A stretch of 64,000 nt of DNA. It comes from Paracoccaceae bacterium. Its GTDB lineage: Bacteria > Pseudomonadota > Alphaproteobacteria > Rhodobacterales > Rhodobacteraceae. Positions within the stretch are counted from its first letter, which is position 1. Every line of letters starts with the position of its first letter. The stretch is from the NCBI GenBank assembly GCA_012103375.1, contig WLWX01000001.1:3204492-3268491 (forward strand). The letters run 5' to 3'. Positions 1 through 11,646 of the stretch are shown one piece after another. Position numbers and translations under genes: made by a program. The notes below the pieces were generated by a model. It worked only from the letters and a program-made list of their open reading frames with translations. It did no database searches and was not told the origin of the DNA.

Positions 1-71
1 CCGCCTTTGGTTTTTTCGTCGCCTTCAATGCGGCGGACCAGAACCCGGTCGTGCAGCGGTGTGAATGCCAT
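1..71 (-). CDS. groES: Co-chaperonin GroES, N-terminal part (cut by window edge)
   Basis: The reverse strand from the ATG at 69-71 reads MAFTPLHDRVLVRRIEGDE, the typical opening of GroES (about 95 aa), the lid of the GroEL folding chamber. Only the first 23 codons lie in the window, so groEL should follow to the left. A purine-rich GGAGCG sits just upstream of the start, and a CIRCE operator lies about 40 bp upstream, as expected for a heat-shock groESL operon. The short length visible is the only uncertainty. Confidence 0.88.
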   Translation of the reverse strand, partial: MAFTPLHDRVLVRRIEGDEKTKG

Positions 72-108
72 CTCGGAACGCTCCTTCGTTGGTCGTTTCT
101 ATTGGGTG

Positions 109-135
109 TTATCACTCACCCATGGCGAGTGATAA
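109..135 (-). promoter_or_regulatory. CIRCE operator (HrcA binding site) of groESL
   Basis: A perfect 9-bp inverted repeat with a 9-bp spacer, TTATCACTC-N9-GAGTGATAA, lies upstream of groES. It matches the CIRCE consensus TTAGCACTC-N9-GAGTGCTAA except for one symmetrical change per arm. HrcA binding here would repress groESL outside heat shock. Confidence 0.88.
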
Positions 136-340
136 CGGAGCGGAAATAGGCAGGTGGCGGCCCCGAGTCAACACGCGCGGGCGGATTAATTCCTTGTGCG
201 GTTGACGTGGTGGCAGTATGAAATCCGCCACCAACTGAGGAGCGCCCTGCCAGTGATCAAGTAAGCCCGGTCATCCCTGACCAGATCCCCGCCTTCCCTG
301 CGAAGGCAATCTGCTTACATATCACGAACAGGAGCATTTC

Positions 341-868
341 ATGCCCGATATAATCTATGACGTCGCCGTTTCGGCGGACGGATACATCTGTGGTCCCGAC
401 GCCGATATATCGGCCTTTCCAGCCGAGGGGCCGCATGTGGAGGCGTATCTGGAGCGCGTTGCCAGCTATGGCACGGTTCTGATGGGCCGGCGGACTTACG
501 AATTCGGCTATGGCTTTGGCTTGCCAGTGGGCGCAAACCCCTACCCCCATGCCCAGGCGTTGGTGTTTTCCGCCAGCATCGACCTGCCGGGCGACGCGGC
601 GGTTACTGTGGTGCGTGACGATTGGCACGCCCGGATCAATACGCTGAAGACCTCGGCCACAGCGCATATCTGTCTCTGCGGCGGTGGGGCCTTCGCCGGT
701 TGGATGCTGGACCAGGGGTTGATTGACCGGCTGCGCCTGAAACGCGCGCCGGTGGTCCTTGGTGACGGGGTTCCGATCTTCGGGGCCTCGGCGAAGCCGG
801 TTATCGGGCAGGTGACCGCGTCCGAAACCTGGCCCAATGGCGTCGCTTATTGTGAGGTTCGCCTGTGA
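341..868 (+). CDS. Dihydrofolate reductase family protein (RibD C-terminal fold)
   Basis: 175 aa, starting at the ATG behind AGGAGC. The sequence has the YyaP/RibD-C pattern: an N-terminal strand ending in VSADGYICG, the central GTVLMGRRTYE segment, a GGG-containing nucleotide-binding stretch (CLCGGGAFAG) near residue 120, and a C-terminal PVVLGDGVPIF segment. Members are NADPH-dependent reductases of mostly unknown substrate. It stands alone in a single-gene unit; the next gene is convergent, 16 bp away. A folate-specific role is not supported, because the classical DHFR residues are not conserved in this subfamily. Confidence 0.8.
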   Translation: MPDIIYDVAVSADGYICGPDADISAFPAEGPHVEAYLERVASYGTVLMGRRTYEFGYGFGLPVGANPYPHAQALVFSASIDLPGDAAVTVVRDDWHARINTLKTSATAHICLCGGGAFAGWMLDQGLIDRLRLKRAPVVLGDGVPIFGASAKPVIGQVTASETWPNGVAYCEVRL

Positions 869-884
869 TCCTCGCCGCTGCTGG

Positions 885-1568
885 TCACGGCTTGACCGGC
901 GGCGGCACCTGATAATCCTTCAGGCCCTGTGCCCCTTTCGGCGTCAGACCGTAGACGCCCTTTTCAACCCGTTCGAACCAGCCGTAGTGATCTGTCGCCA
1001 TCAGCCGGGTCGCTTGCGGAACACCCGTGGCCTTGGCCACCAGCGCGCCTTTGGTTGGGCCCGCTTCGGACAGATGCGCCGCACAGCGAAGGGCGTCCTG
1101 CCGGTATGCGGTGACAAGGCCGCTGCGGGTGGCACCTCCGGTACTTGGGTCACCGACACGGCGCGCAAACTCGCGCAGCAGGCGGGTCTTTCGGCGCGCC
1201 GATTTACGGGGTTTGAACGGCGCCGGGTCGCAATGGATTTCGACCAGCCCGTCGCGCAGCCGCACGGTGATCAGCCCCAGCCCAAGGCGCTTGCACAAGC
1301 CGATGTTGTCTTTCAGCGCCTTCCAGGCGACCCGCCCGGTCTTGCGGGGGATGACGAGGTAAACCGCATCGCTGATCGACTGTCGGGCGATACCCTGATG
1401 AACCAGGGCCAGCGCGAAGGCGGTCTTAAGTTCGACAATCACCGGGTCTTCATCGCCGCGGATGGCGACGACGTCCGCCTCGGCAACCTCGCCCTTCACT
1501 GCATACCCCTGCCCTTCCAGCAGGGCCTTGATCGGCGGGTAAAGGTCGGTTTCGCGGATCGCGGTCAT
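885..1568 (-). CDS. DUF2161 family protein, PD-(D/E)XK nuclease-like fold
   Basis: 227 aa. The N-terminal half shows a PD-(D/E)XK-like core: an acidic residue in EADVVAIRGDEDP followed by VIVELK (E-x-K) around residues 32-48. The C-terminal part from about residue 170 resembles a winged-helix tail (GALVAKATGVPQATRLM). This is the layout of DUF2161 proteins, annotated as putative phosphodiesterases or nucleases, with no established substrate. The gene converges on the DHFR-family gene. Its start at 1568 is about 55 bp from a palindromic intergenic repeat. Confidence 0.72.
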   Translation of the reverse strand: MTAIRETDLYPPIKALLEGQGYAVKGEVAEADVVAIRGDEDPVIVELKTAFALALVHQGIARQSISDAVYLVIPRKTGRVAWKALKDNIGLCKRLGLGLITVRLRDGLVEIHCDPAPFKPRKSARRKTRLLREFARRVGDPSTGGATRSGLVTAYRQDALRCAAHLSEAGPTKGALVAKATGVPQATRLMATDHYGWFERVEKGVYGLTPKGAQGLKDYQVPPPVKP

Positions 1569-1623
1569 GCGGGGTGTTTAATGGGATTGGGATGAGGATG
1601 CTAATGGTCTGGAACAGACATTG

Positions 1624-1803
1624 GCAGTTTGTCCCCGCGCCCGGTGCGCGCCGCAAGGCGCAGGGCGCGCGCCGGACCGGTCCCGCCGGTCAGGCGCTGG
1701 CCTGAACTTGGCGCGTCCAAGCGAGTTGACGGCCAGACCTGAGCCATAAATCATGCAAACTCAATTACGCAGCGCCAGCCCACCGGTCCGGCGCGCGCCC
1801 TAC
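1624..1803 (-). repeat. Palindromic intergenic repeat, copy R1
   Basis: About 180 bp with GC-rich imperfect inverted ends (GGCGCGCGCCGGACCGGT and its complement) and an AT-richer core containing GCATGATTTATGGCTCAGGT. A second copy lies at 34685-34842 in the opposite orientation. R1 has about 20 extra bases between two GGCGCGC motifs near one end. It sits between the DUF2161 gene and IS630 copy 1. I do not recognise it as a named repeat. Confidence 0.7.
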
Positions 1804-1817
1804 TTGCGATGCACTGC

Positions 1818-2874
1818 TAAAGCGTTTCGACATTAACCTGAGACATATCCGGCGGCCTTAAAGTAGTTCCAGCATTCTACTGGGTCGTAGAGATCGCAGA
1901 TTGCTCCGATTGCTTCGAAGACCTGGGTAAAGGACCTGGCCCCGATCCGTCGCAAATGGGCTTTCAGTTTAGAGAAGGCCTGCTCGATGGGATTCAGGTC
2001 GGGCGAGTACGGTGGCAGGTAAAGGAACCAGCAGCCGTGATTGCGTAAAGCCTGCGTCGCCTCCTTATTCCGGTGGGTTGCCAGGTTGTCGAGAATGACG
2101 ACAGTGCCGGGGTTGATCTCGGGGACCAGCACTTCGCGGATGTAGGCCGCGAAGGCGGGGCCATCTATCGCTCCCTTGATGACCCAAGGTGCGATCAGCG
2201 CGCCTTGGGTCAGGCCCGCGATCAAGGTTTGGGTTCCCCAGCTTCCGAAGAGCGCATCCATCGTCAGGCGCTTACCGCGCTTGGCTCTGCCGCGTAGGCG
2301 CGTGAGGTTTGTCTTCACTGCGGTTTCGTCAATAAAGACAACGCGCTCAGGAAAGGTCGCAATGGCTGGCGAGCGGTATCTGAACCAGTCGGCCCGTTGC
2401 TGCCTTACCTTGGCGCGGCGGCGCTCGGTTGCGACCAGCGACTTTTTTTGTACGTGAAGCCGAGCCGGGACAGAAGGTTGGCGATGGAGGAGTGATGCAC
2501 CCGCACACCCTCTGCATCGGCCAGCGCATTACGCAACTCAAAGAGCGTGATGTCAGGGTCTTGTGCGATCAACTCCTCAAAGAATTCCCGATGCGGAGCC
2601 AGCTTTCCCTTGCCGCGCGGCGGTCCCTGCCGGGCAGGTTCCGCATGACCCTTCATCCTCACCTGACGCGCCCACCGCGCGCCTGTGGCAGGCGACAGCT
2701 TCAACCGCAACGCCGCCGCGCGCCCGCTCAACCCTTCTTCAATGTATCTCTGAAACCGTATCCGAAGCGCAGATGGCAAAGGTGCTGACATGATCCATCC
2801 TCCCAAACAGGATGAATCACAGATCAGGTCTCAAGGGAATCCCTCGCGATTCAGGTTCAAGCCGAAACGCTTTA
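1818..2874 (-). mobile_element. IS630-family insertion sequence, copy 1 (complete)
   Basis: A 1053-bp element (1820-2872) flanked by TA at 1818-1819 and 2873-2874, the IS630/Tc1-mariner target duplication. The ends are inverted repeats, AAGCGTTTCGACATTAACC at one and AAGCGTTTCGGCTTGAACC at the other. It lies between repeat R1 and the 3' end of ppa and breaks no recognisable gene. Four further copies occur in the window at 8409, 17956, 29342 and 52048. Confidence 0.95.
1833..2791 (-). CDS. IS630 family transposase (two frames, -1 frameshift)
   Basis: Frame 1 starts MSAPLPSALRIRF (ATG at 2791, behind GGAGG) and carries the helix-turn-helix part. It closes soon after a run of seven A. The -1 frame continues from that run into the catalytic half, ending at 1833. 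Catalytic residues are visible as VVFIDETAVKT (D1), VVILDNLATHRN (D2) and NPIEQAFSKLKAH (E). The joint product would be about 319 aa, normal for the family. The A7 run in the A AAA AAA pattern is a classic slippage site, so this is probably programmed frameshifting and not decay. This copy has Leu in the DALFGSWG segment, where copies 2 and 4 have Pro. Confidence 0.9.
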
Positions 2875-2903
2875 GGGTCCAATCCAGGCCAAAACCGGCA
2901 AAC

Positions 2904-3434
2904 CTACCCATTCTTCGCCCGCTCAATCGCCTCAACGATCATCTGCTTGGCACGCGCTGCGTCGCCCCAGTTTTCAACCTTGACCCATTTGCCGGGCTCC
3001 AGATCTTTGTAGTGTTCGAAGAAATGGTTGATCTGCTGGCGCGTGATCTCGGGCAGATCCGAAAAATCATGCACGCTTTCATGCCGCCGGGTGATCGAGT
3101 TCGACGGCACCGCCACGACCTTTTCGTCCTGGCCCTTCTCATCCGCCATCACCAGCACGCCGACCGGACGGCAGGACATGACCGAACCGGGCACCAGCGG
3201 CCGTGTGTTTGCAATCAGCACGTCAATCGGATCTCCATCTTCGGACAGCGTATGGGGCACAAAGCCATAGTTCCCCGGATAGCGCATCGGTGTATAAAGG
3301 AACCGATCCACGAACAGCGCGCCCGAGGCTTTGTCGAGCTCATATTTGATAGGCTCGCCGCCAATCGGCACTTCGATGATGACGTTGATGTCTTCGGGCG
3401 GGTTTTCCCCGATCGGGATCGCATTGATGTCCAT
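2904..3434 (-). CDS. ppa: Inorganic pyrophosphatase, soluble
   Basis: 176 aa, the normal length of bacterial family I pyrophosphatase, which hydrolyses PPi to phosphate in the cytoplasm with Mg2+. The signature is visible in [14 protein letters not shown] (the D-x-D-P-x-D region near residue 70) and in the [15 protein letters not shown] opening. The start at 3434 follows AGGA on the reverse strand. It lies 160 bp downstream of the membrane pyrophosphatase hppA on the same strand, with a terminator between them, so the two are separate transcription units acting on the same substrate. Confidence 0.96.
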   Translation of the reverse strand: MDINAIPIGENPPEDINVIIEVPIGGEPIKYELDKASGALFVDRFLYTPMRYPGNYGFVPHTLSEDGDPIDVLIANTRPLVPGSVMSCRPVGVLVMADEKGQDEKVVAVPSNSITRRHESVHDFSDLPEITRQQINHFFEHYKDLEPGKWVKVENWGDAARAKQMIVEAIERAKNG

Positions 3435-3531
3435 GATACTGGTCCTGTCTGAATGTCCCGCTTCCTATAGGGCCCAAGTGCCATTGCTGCAACGCAGCAA
3501 ACGCCTTGTCGGGGCATATCACCCATGCGCC

Positions 3532-3567
3532 AAACGCAAAAGGCCCGGAACCTGCGCTCCGGGCCTT
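3532..3567 (-). terminator. Rho-independent terminator of hppA
   Basis: On the reverse strand a 10-bp perfect stem, AAGGCCCGGA and TCCGGGCCTT with an 8-nt loop (3540-3567), is followed by a T-rich tail (TTGCGTTT). It lies 22 bp beyond the hppA stop codon. Confidence 0.88.
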
Positions 3568-3589
3568 CCACTGAATCTCTGGCTGCGGT

Positions 3590-5563
<1,974 letters not shown>

Positions 5564-5892
5564 GTCGTTGATCCCTCGTTGTTGTCCTGGCCCTGGGGCG
5601 CGGTTTCGGTGCGCCGGTCGTCCGGACAGCCCGTTTTTTCGTCTTTGTACCCGCAGGCGCGGGCGGATGCCGTATAAGGCGGAGGTCCGCCCAAGTCCAG
5701 CGGATTTGCCCTGTAAAACAGGGCCCGCGCCCGGTTGCGTTGTGACCGTGGCTTTGGGAACCCGGTTGCGGGCCGGTTCTGCGGCGCAACGGGTTGGCGC
5801 GACGGGTTTCTGGCGGCTTGCGACCCACTGGCCTGCTGCCCTAAAGATGCGGTGCACATGTTGCCCCCGCAGATCCAAAAAGGCCCGCCCCC
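5564..5892. other. Divergent intergenic region hppA / HAD gene
   Basis: 329 bp between two divergent starts, so promoters for both genes must lie here. I see no convincing coding sequence. It is GC-rich with scattered short inverted repeats around 5598-5620 (GGCGCGG..GTGCGCC) and no clear operator. Confidence 0.5.
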
Positions 5893-6765
5893 ATGACCCA
5901 GATCATCACCTCGCTGGCCGAAATATCCGGGCGCTATGACGCAGTTCTCTGCGATCTTTGGGGGTGCCTGCACAACGGCCAGCGCGCATTTCCGGCAGCG
6001 GTCGAGGCTTTGCGCACCTTCCGCGCCGGGGGCGGCACGGTTCTGTTGCTGACCAACGCGCCCCGCCCGCGCGCCGATGTGGCCGCGCAGATTGATGGCA
6101 TGGGGGTGCCGCGCGACTGCTGGGATGTGATCGCCACCTCGGGCGATGCCGCGCGGGCCGCGATGTTCCGGGGGCTTGTGGGCCGAAAGATCTGGCATAT
6201 CGGAGAGCCGCGCGACACGACCTTCTTTGACCCGCTGCATCTGGTCGATGATCCGGTGGCGATTGAAAGCGTTGATCTGGACGCCGCCGAAGGCATTGTC
6301 TGCACGGGCCCGTTCGACCCCCACGCCGACCCGTCAGAGATGCGCCCCCAGTTTCTGCTGGCGAAGCAGCGCGGCCTCAAGATGATCTGCGCCAACCCCG
6401 ACATCGTCGTGGACCGGGGCGACAGGCGCGAATGGTGCGCCGGCGCGCTGGCGAAGCTTTATGAGGAAATGGGCGGCGAGGCGTATTATTTCGGCAAACC
6501 ACAACCGCAGATCTATGACCTGTCGCGCCAGCGGCTGGAACAGCTTGGCCGGTCGGTTCCGGACAGTCGCATCCTTGCCATCGGCGACGGCATTCTGACG
6601 GATGTCCGCAGCGCTGTCGGCGAAGATCTGGACTGTCTGTTCGTCACCGGCGGGCTGGCGGCGGCTGAGACGAAGACGACCGATCAGCCAGACGCGCACG
6701 CGCTGGAGGCTTTTCTGAGCGCTGAGATGATGACGCCGACCCATGCAATCGGGTTTTTGCGGTAG
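5893..6765 (+). CDS. HAD superfamily hydrolase, subfamily IIA
   Basis: 290 aa. Motif I is [13 protein letters not shown] (residues 17-29), with the DLWGCLH variant typical of the alphaproteobacterial HAD-IIA hypothetical family. Motif II is [11 protein letters not shown], Lys is in [11 protein letters not shown], and motif III/IV is [15 protein letters not shown], followed by [11 protein letters not shown]. It is predicted to dephosphorylate a small metabolite in the cytoplasm; the substrate is unknown. The gene is complete, divergent from hppA, and ends 35 bp before IS1182 copy 1. Confidence 0.87.
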   Translation: MTQIITSLAEISGRYDAVLCDLWGCLHNGQRAFPAAVEALRTFRAGGGTVLLLTNAPRPRADVAAQIDGMGVPRDCWDVIATSGDAARAAMFRGLVGRKIWHIGEPRDTTFFDPLHLVDDPVAIESVDLDAAEGIVCTGPFDPHADPSEMRPQFLLAKQRGLKMICANPDIVVDRGDRREWCAGALAKLYEEMGGEAYYFGKPQPQIYDLSRQRLEQLGRSVPDSRILAIGDGILTDVRSAVGEDLDCLFVTGGLAAAETKTTDQPDAHALEAFLSAEMMTPTHAIGFLR

Positions 6766-6800
6766 GTGGGTCGTATGTGAACGGTGTTCCGTTTCCAGCC

Positions 6801-8335
6801 GATTCTGTGGAAAAACAACGTGTTGCGGGCGCAGAAAGTAGCGATTTGAACATAGCGCGAGCGCCTTTCTGATCAGGCTTTGCGCGTTTGCTGCGGTGCA
6901 GGAAAGATCTTTGCCAGTTTGCGAAGGTTTTGGGCAGTGGCGGCGAGCAGGAATTCGTCATTTGCGCCGCATGGTCCACGTAATCGGAGCCGTCCCAGGC
7001 CGAGAATGCGCTTGAGGTGGGCAAAGAGCATTTCGACCTTCTTCCGGAGCTTCACCGAGATCTTGTATTGCGGCGTTTTGGCGATTGCGCGGGCGATGTC
7101 GCGAGCGTCCTCATGTTCCTCACGGGTGATCTTACGGGCGTCGGCATTCGGGCAGCACTTCGGCTTGGAAGGACAGGATTGGCAGGTGTGCTTCAGCGCT
7201 TGGTACTTGGCCACGCCCTTGCCGGTTGGGCCGCGATTGGGGTCGGAGTAGTTTCGGCGGAACTGCTTCAGAGCCTCGCCTTCCGGGCAGATGTATTGAT
7301 TGTTCTCGGCATCCCATTCGAAGTCAGCTCGGGACCAGGTGCCATCGGTGCGCCCGGCTTTGTCGAAGACCGGGATGTGCGGTGCGATCTTTTCACCCAC
7401 CAGCCATCCGAGCATGGGTCCCGATCCGTAGGCGGTGTCGGCGATCAGCCGTTCGGGATGAAGATCGAAGCGCTCTTTGGCCCGCTTCAGCATCGTCTTG
7501 GTTGACCCCACCTCGGCTTGACGGATCGACCGTGTCGCTTCCACGTCGACGATGACACCATGATCGGTATCGATGAGATAGTTGTCGGAGTAGGCAAAAA
7601 ATGCGGGACCCTTACGCGCCGCCGTCCACTGGCTGGCTGGGTCGGAATAGGACGTGAACTTTGGCTCGACCGGTGTCGCTGCTCCGAATGCGGCCTCATC
7701 CAGAGTGTCGAGATACTCGCGGACCGCGCGGGGTGCAGCGTCTGCATCGATCCGCGCAATGTCCCATTCTTCCTTTGGCGCAGAGTACTGCTTGTTGGCA
7801 TCCGCCTCGATCAAGCTGGCATCGACGGCCAGGCGCTGACCGCTGACGAGACCTTCGGCGATGCATCGCGCGACCGTGGTCTCGAAGAGATGGCGCAGCA
7901 GCTCACTCTCGCGGAACCGACCATGCCGGTTCTTTGAAAAGGTCGAGTGATCCGGCACCCGATCGGCCAGGTCGAGCCGACAAAACCACCTGTACGCGAG
8001 GTTCAAGTGTACCTCTTCACAGAGCCGCCGCTCGGACCGGATGCCGAAGCAGTAACCGACGATCAGCATCCGGATCAGCAGTTCAGGATCGATCGAAGGA
8101 CGACCGGTGTGGCTGTAGAAATCGGCAAGATGGGCGCGGATGCTGCTCAGATCGACGAAACGATCAATCGATCGCAGCAGGTGATCTTGCGGGACATGGT
8201 CTTCCAGCGAGAACTCATAGAACAGCGCCGCCTGTGCTTCCTGCCTCGGTCCCATCATGGCTGATCCTCCCGCTTGTTGAGAGGATTGAATCAGCGCCAT
8301 AGCCCTCGATCAAGCAGGAGTTTTTCAACAAAATT
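6801..8335 (-). mobile_element. IS1182-family insertion sequence, copy 1
   Basis: A 1535-bp element. One end reads GATTCTGTGGAAAAACAACG, the other (reverse strand) AATTTTGTTGAAAAACTCCT. The flanks AGCC and CGCC share GCC but do not form an exact duplication. Copies 2 and 3 (47926 and 56132) have the same length and an identical transposase. It sits 35 bp after the HAD gene and 73 bp before IS630 copy 2. Confidence 0.92.
6873..8258 (-). CDS. IS1182 family transposase
   Basis: 461 aa from MMGPRQEAQ (ATG at 8258 behind GGGAGGATC; a 14-codon upstream extension is open but lacks a ribosome site). The N-terminal domain (DHLLRSIDRFVDLS, PELLIRMLIVGYCFGIRS) and the DDE domain (LAVDASLIEADA, ERLIADTAYGS, and the C-terminal KKVEMLFAHLKRILGL) are those of IS1182 transposases. 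Paired cysteines in TCQSCPSKPKCC form the usual zinc-knuckle-like insertion. It appears intact. Confidence 0.93.
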   Translation of the reverse strand: MMGPRQEAQAALFYEFSLEDHVPQDHLLRSIDRFVDLSSIRAHLADFYSHTGRPSIDPELLIRMLIVGYCFGIRSERRLCEEVHLNLAYRWFCRLDLADRVPDHSTFSKNRHGRFRESELLRHLFETTVARCIAEGLVSGQRLAVDASLIEADANKQYSAPKEEWDIARIDADAAPRAVREYLDTLDEAAFGAATPVEPKFTSYSDPASQWTAARKGPAFFAYSDNYLIDTDHGVIVDVEATRSIRQAEVGSTKTMLKRAKERFDLHPERLIADTAYGSGPMLGWLVGEKIAPHIPVFDKAGRTDGTWSRADFEWDAENNQYICPEGEALKQFRRNYSDPNRGPTGKGVAKYQALKHTCQSCPSKPKCCPNADARKITREEHEDARDIARAIAKTPQYKISVKLRKKVEMLFAHLKRILGLGRLRLRGPCGANDEFLLAATAQNLRKLAKIFPAPQQTRKA

Positions 8336-8408
8336 CGCCCTTTATGAACATCTGTCGAGATGCGGCGAATCTCCGGAATTGCAAGATCCGCAACCATCAA
8401 ATGCGTCC

Positions 8409-9465
8409 TAAAGCGTTTCGGCTTGAACCTGAATCGCGAGGGATTCCCTTGAGACCTGATCTGTGATTCATCCTGTTTGGGAGGATGGATCATGTCAGCA
8501 CCTTTGCCATCTGCGCTTCGGATACGGTTTCAGAGATACATTGAAGAAGGGTTGAGCGGGCGCGCGGCGGCGTTGCGGTTGAAGCTGTCGCCTGCCACAG
8601 GCGCGCGGTGGGCGCGTCAGGTGAGGATGAAGGGTCATGCGGAACCTGCCCGGCAGGGACCGCCGCGCGGCAAGGGAAAGCTGGCTCCGCATCGGGAATT
8701 CTTTGAGGAGTTGATCGCACAAGACCCTGACATCACGCTCTTTGAGTTGCGTAATGCGCTGGCCGATGCAGAGGGTGTGCGGGTGCATCACTCCTCCATC
8801 GCCAACCTTCTGTCCCGGCTCGGCTTCACGTACAAAAAAAGTCGCTGGTCGCAACCGAGCGCCGCCGCGCCAAGGTAAGGCAGCAACGGGCCGACTGGTT
8901 CAGATACCGCTCGCCAGCCATTGCGACCTTTCCTGAGCGCGTTGTCTTTATTGACGAAACCGCAGTGAAGACAAACCTCACGCGCCTACGCGGCAGAGCC
9001 AAGCGCGGTAAGCGCCTGACGATGGATGCGCCCTTCGGAAGCTGGGGAACCCAAACCTTGATCGCGGGCCTGACCCAAGGCGCGCTGATCGCACCTTGGG
9101 TCATCAAGGGAGCGATAGATGGCCCCGCCTTCGCGGCCTACATCCGCGAAGTGCTGGTCCCCGAGATCAACCCCGGCACTGTCGTCATTCTCGACAACCT
9201 GGCAACCCACCGGAATAAGGAGGCGACGCAGGCTTTACGCAATCACGGCTGCTGGTTCCTTTACCTGCCACCGTACTCGCCCGACCTGAATCCCATCGAG
9301 CAGGCCTTCTCTAAACTGAAAGCCCATTTGCGACGGATCGGGGCCAGGTCCTTTACCCAGGTCTTCGAAGCAATCGGAGCAATCTGCGATCTCTACGACC
9401 CAGTAGAATGCTGGAACTACTTTAAGGCCGCCGGATATGTCTCAGGTTAATGTCGAAACGCTTTA
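8409..9465 (+). mobile_element. IS630-family insertion sequence, copy 2 (complete)
   Basis: 1053 bp (8411-9463) between TA at 8409-8410 and 9464-9465. It has the same ends as copy 1 but inverted orientation. It lies 73 bp from IS1182 copy 1. Confidence 0.95.
8492..9450 (+). CDS. IS630 family transposase (two frames, -1 frameshift)
   Basis: Frame 1 runs from ATG 8492 to a stop just after the A7 run at 8834-8840. The -1 frame re-reads one A and continues to 9450, giving about 319 aa with the DDE residues described for copy 1. It carries Pro in DAPFGSWG, shared only with copy 4, so copies 2 and 4 form one sub-lineage. Confidence 0.9.
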
Positions 9466-9601
9466 AAAAGGCGAAAATGCCCGCGGTGCCGGTATTTGGA
9501 CTGACCGCTGCCGCCATCCAGCCACTTCGGAACTGCGTCTCTCGACCCAACATCGATTTGCTAAAAAAAACGACCTTTTCCGTCATCAGAATCAGAATAA
9601 T

Positions 9602-10629
9602 CTACTGCAAAATAATCTCTGGTCCCATGAAAGTGTTTGGCAGGAATGTCGATATCCAGGGCACATATGTCACGATGATCAGAAAGACGAAGAGCACCGC
9701 GAGGAATGGCAGAGCTGCGCGCACGACCGACATCATTGGCATGCCGGCAACGCCAGAGGTTACGAATAGGTTTAGCCCCACCGGCGGCGTGATCATCCCG
9801 ATCTCCATATTCACGACCATAATGATGCCCAGGTGAATGGGGTCGATGCCAAGCTCGATAGCGATCGGGAAGACCAGGGGTGCCACGATAACAAGCAGGC
9901 CCGAAGGCTCCATGAACTGACCACCGATCAAGAGAATGATGTTCACGACAATCAGGAACATCACCGGGCCGAAGCCTGCATCCAGCATGGCACCGGCGAC
10001 CTTTTGCGGAATCTGCTCGTCGGTCAGAACATGTTTCAGTATCAGGGCATTGGCGATAACGAACAGAAGTGTCACCGTCAGTTTGCCCGCATCGAACAGT
10101 GTGCGCTGCGTGTCGGGGTGCACAACCGCCGTGAACAGCGCCCAGGGTTTGTGTCGCAGTGGCGTCGGATCGCCCAGCGGTGCATCCGTGACCATTGCGG
10201 CAGACAGGCTTTGGGCCCGTGGCGCGGCGAGCGGTCCCATGTCTTTGTAGATGAACGTTGCGATGAAAAACGCATAGATCGCAGCAACGGCCGCGGCTTC
10301 GGTCGGCGTAAAGATGCCGCCATATATGCCGCCCAGAATGATGACGATCAGGAACAGACCCCAACCTGCCTCGCGTCCGGAAGCAAAGATTTCGCCCCAG
10401 CCTTTCCATTCGCCCTTGGGCAGGTTCTTGACCCGGGCGATCAGATAGATCGTGACCATCAGCATGAACCCGGCCAGCAGCCCGGGAATGACCCCGGCAA
10501 GGAACATCCGCCCAACCGACACCTCAACCGAGGCCGCATAGACCACCATGACGATCGAGGGTGGGATCAGGATGCCGAGCGTGCCTGCGTTACAGATCAC
10601 GCCCGCCGCGAATTCCTTGGAATATGCTG
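9602..10629 (-). pseudogene. TRAP transporter large permease (DctM type), N-terminally truncated
   Basis: About 342 aa remain, from [10 protein letters not shown] to the stop at 9602. Recognisable DctM segments are [39 protein letters not shown] and the C-terminal GLNLFVTSGVAGMPMMSVVR. DctM proteins are 12-TM permeases that import carboxylates with a periplasmic binding protein and a small DctQ subunit. Roughly the first 140 residues are missing, and neither DctQ nor DctP is present. The sequence stops matching DctM at about 10629, exactly where the opposite-strand leuC-like gene begins, with no element between. It is not expected to function. Confidence 0.85.
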
Positions 10630-11646
10630 ATTGCTTGCGGCGACAGCCATACGACCACTTACGGGGCCTACGGCGCTTTGGGCTTTGGAATCGGCACCTC
10701 GGAAGTGGAACATGTGCTGGCAACCCAGACGCTGCGCTACAAACGCATGAAAACCTTGCGCGTCTCTGTCGAAGGAGAAACGGCCCCCGGTGTCACGGCT
10801 AAGGATATCATCATGAAGGTCGTGCAGGTCGTTGGTGCAGGGGGGGCCAATGGATACGCGGTGGAGTTTGCAGGCTCTGCCATTCGCGGCCTCGATATGG
10901 CCGGGCGAATGACCGTCTGCAATATGGCGGTTGAGCTGGGTGCCCGTGCGGCGTTGATTGCTGCCGATGAAACCACCAAAGCGGCGTTGCAGGGTCACGC
11001 CCACAGCGGTCAGTTTGCTTTCAATGGCGAAACTTGGGTTAGCGATCCAGACGCCAAATTTGATGAAGAATTCACCATTTCAGGGTCCGATATCGAACCC
11101 CTGATCACCTGGGGCACAAGCCCGGATCAGTCGGTTCCGATCACGGCGAATGTGCCGGTTGCGACGGACTATATCTCGCCCAAGGCCAAAGCTGCGCTGG
11201 AACGGTCGCTTCACTACATGGGGCTGTCCGAAGGGCAATCGGCCCAGTCGATCAAGATCGACACAGCCTTCATCGGCTCTTGCACCAACTCTCGCATCGA
11301 AGACCTGCGTGAGGCTGCAAAAATACTGGAGGGGCGGACAGTGGCGGCGGGCGTTGAAGCCATCGTGGTGCCGGGGTCCGCCATGACGCGCCTTAAGGCC
11401 GAAGCCGAAGGCCTGCGTGCCATTTTTGAGGTCGCCGGGTTCGAATGGCGACCCGAGGCGGGCTGTTCGATGTGTCTGGCGATGAACGACGACATCGCCA
11501 TGGATGGCGAAAGGGTCGCCTCTTCCACCAACCGAAATTTCGAGGGGCGACAGGGGCGCGGCGCGCGCACGCACCTGATGTCGCCTGCGATGGTCGCAGC
11601 GGCAGCCGTTGCCGGGCATTTGGCTGACGTGCGTGATTTCAAATGA
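10624..11646 (+). pseudogene. 3-isopropylmalate dehydratase large subunit-like (LeuC), N-terminally truncated
   Basis: About 340 aa from [20 protein letters not shown]. LeuC/aconitase-family proteins are about 466 aa and have roughly 125 residues before this motif. The iron-sulfur ligands remain: [12 protein letters not shown] and [11 protein letters not shown]. The missing N-terminal part contributes to the active site, so activity is doubtful. The intact small subunit follows with a 4-bp overlap. Because a LysR gene follows, the pair may be a pathway-specific isomerase (isopropylmalate, citramalate or similar) and not the housekeeping leucine enzyme; that is inference. Confidence 0.85.

Larger units (their letters stand above)
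8336..9560 (-). pseudogene. Unrecognised coding remnant split by IS630 copy 2
   Basis: If IS630 copy 2 and one TA are removed, 9560-9466 and 8408-8336 join into one open reverse-strand frame. It includes DVGSRDAVPKWLDGGSGQS before the insertion point and HLMVADLAIPEIRRISTDVH after it. The frame then runs into IS1182 copy 1, which truncates it. I do not recognise the protein. That the frame stays open across the junction suggests a real gene interrupted first by one element and then by the other. Confidence 0.35.
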
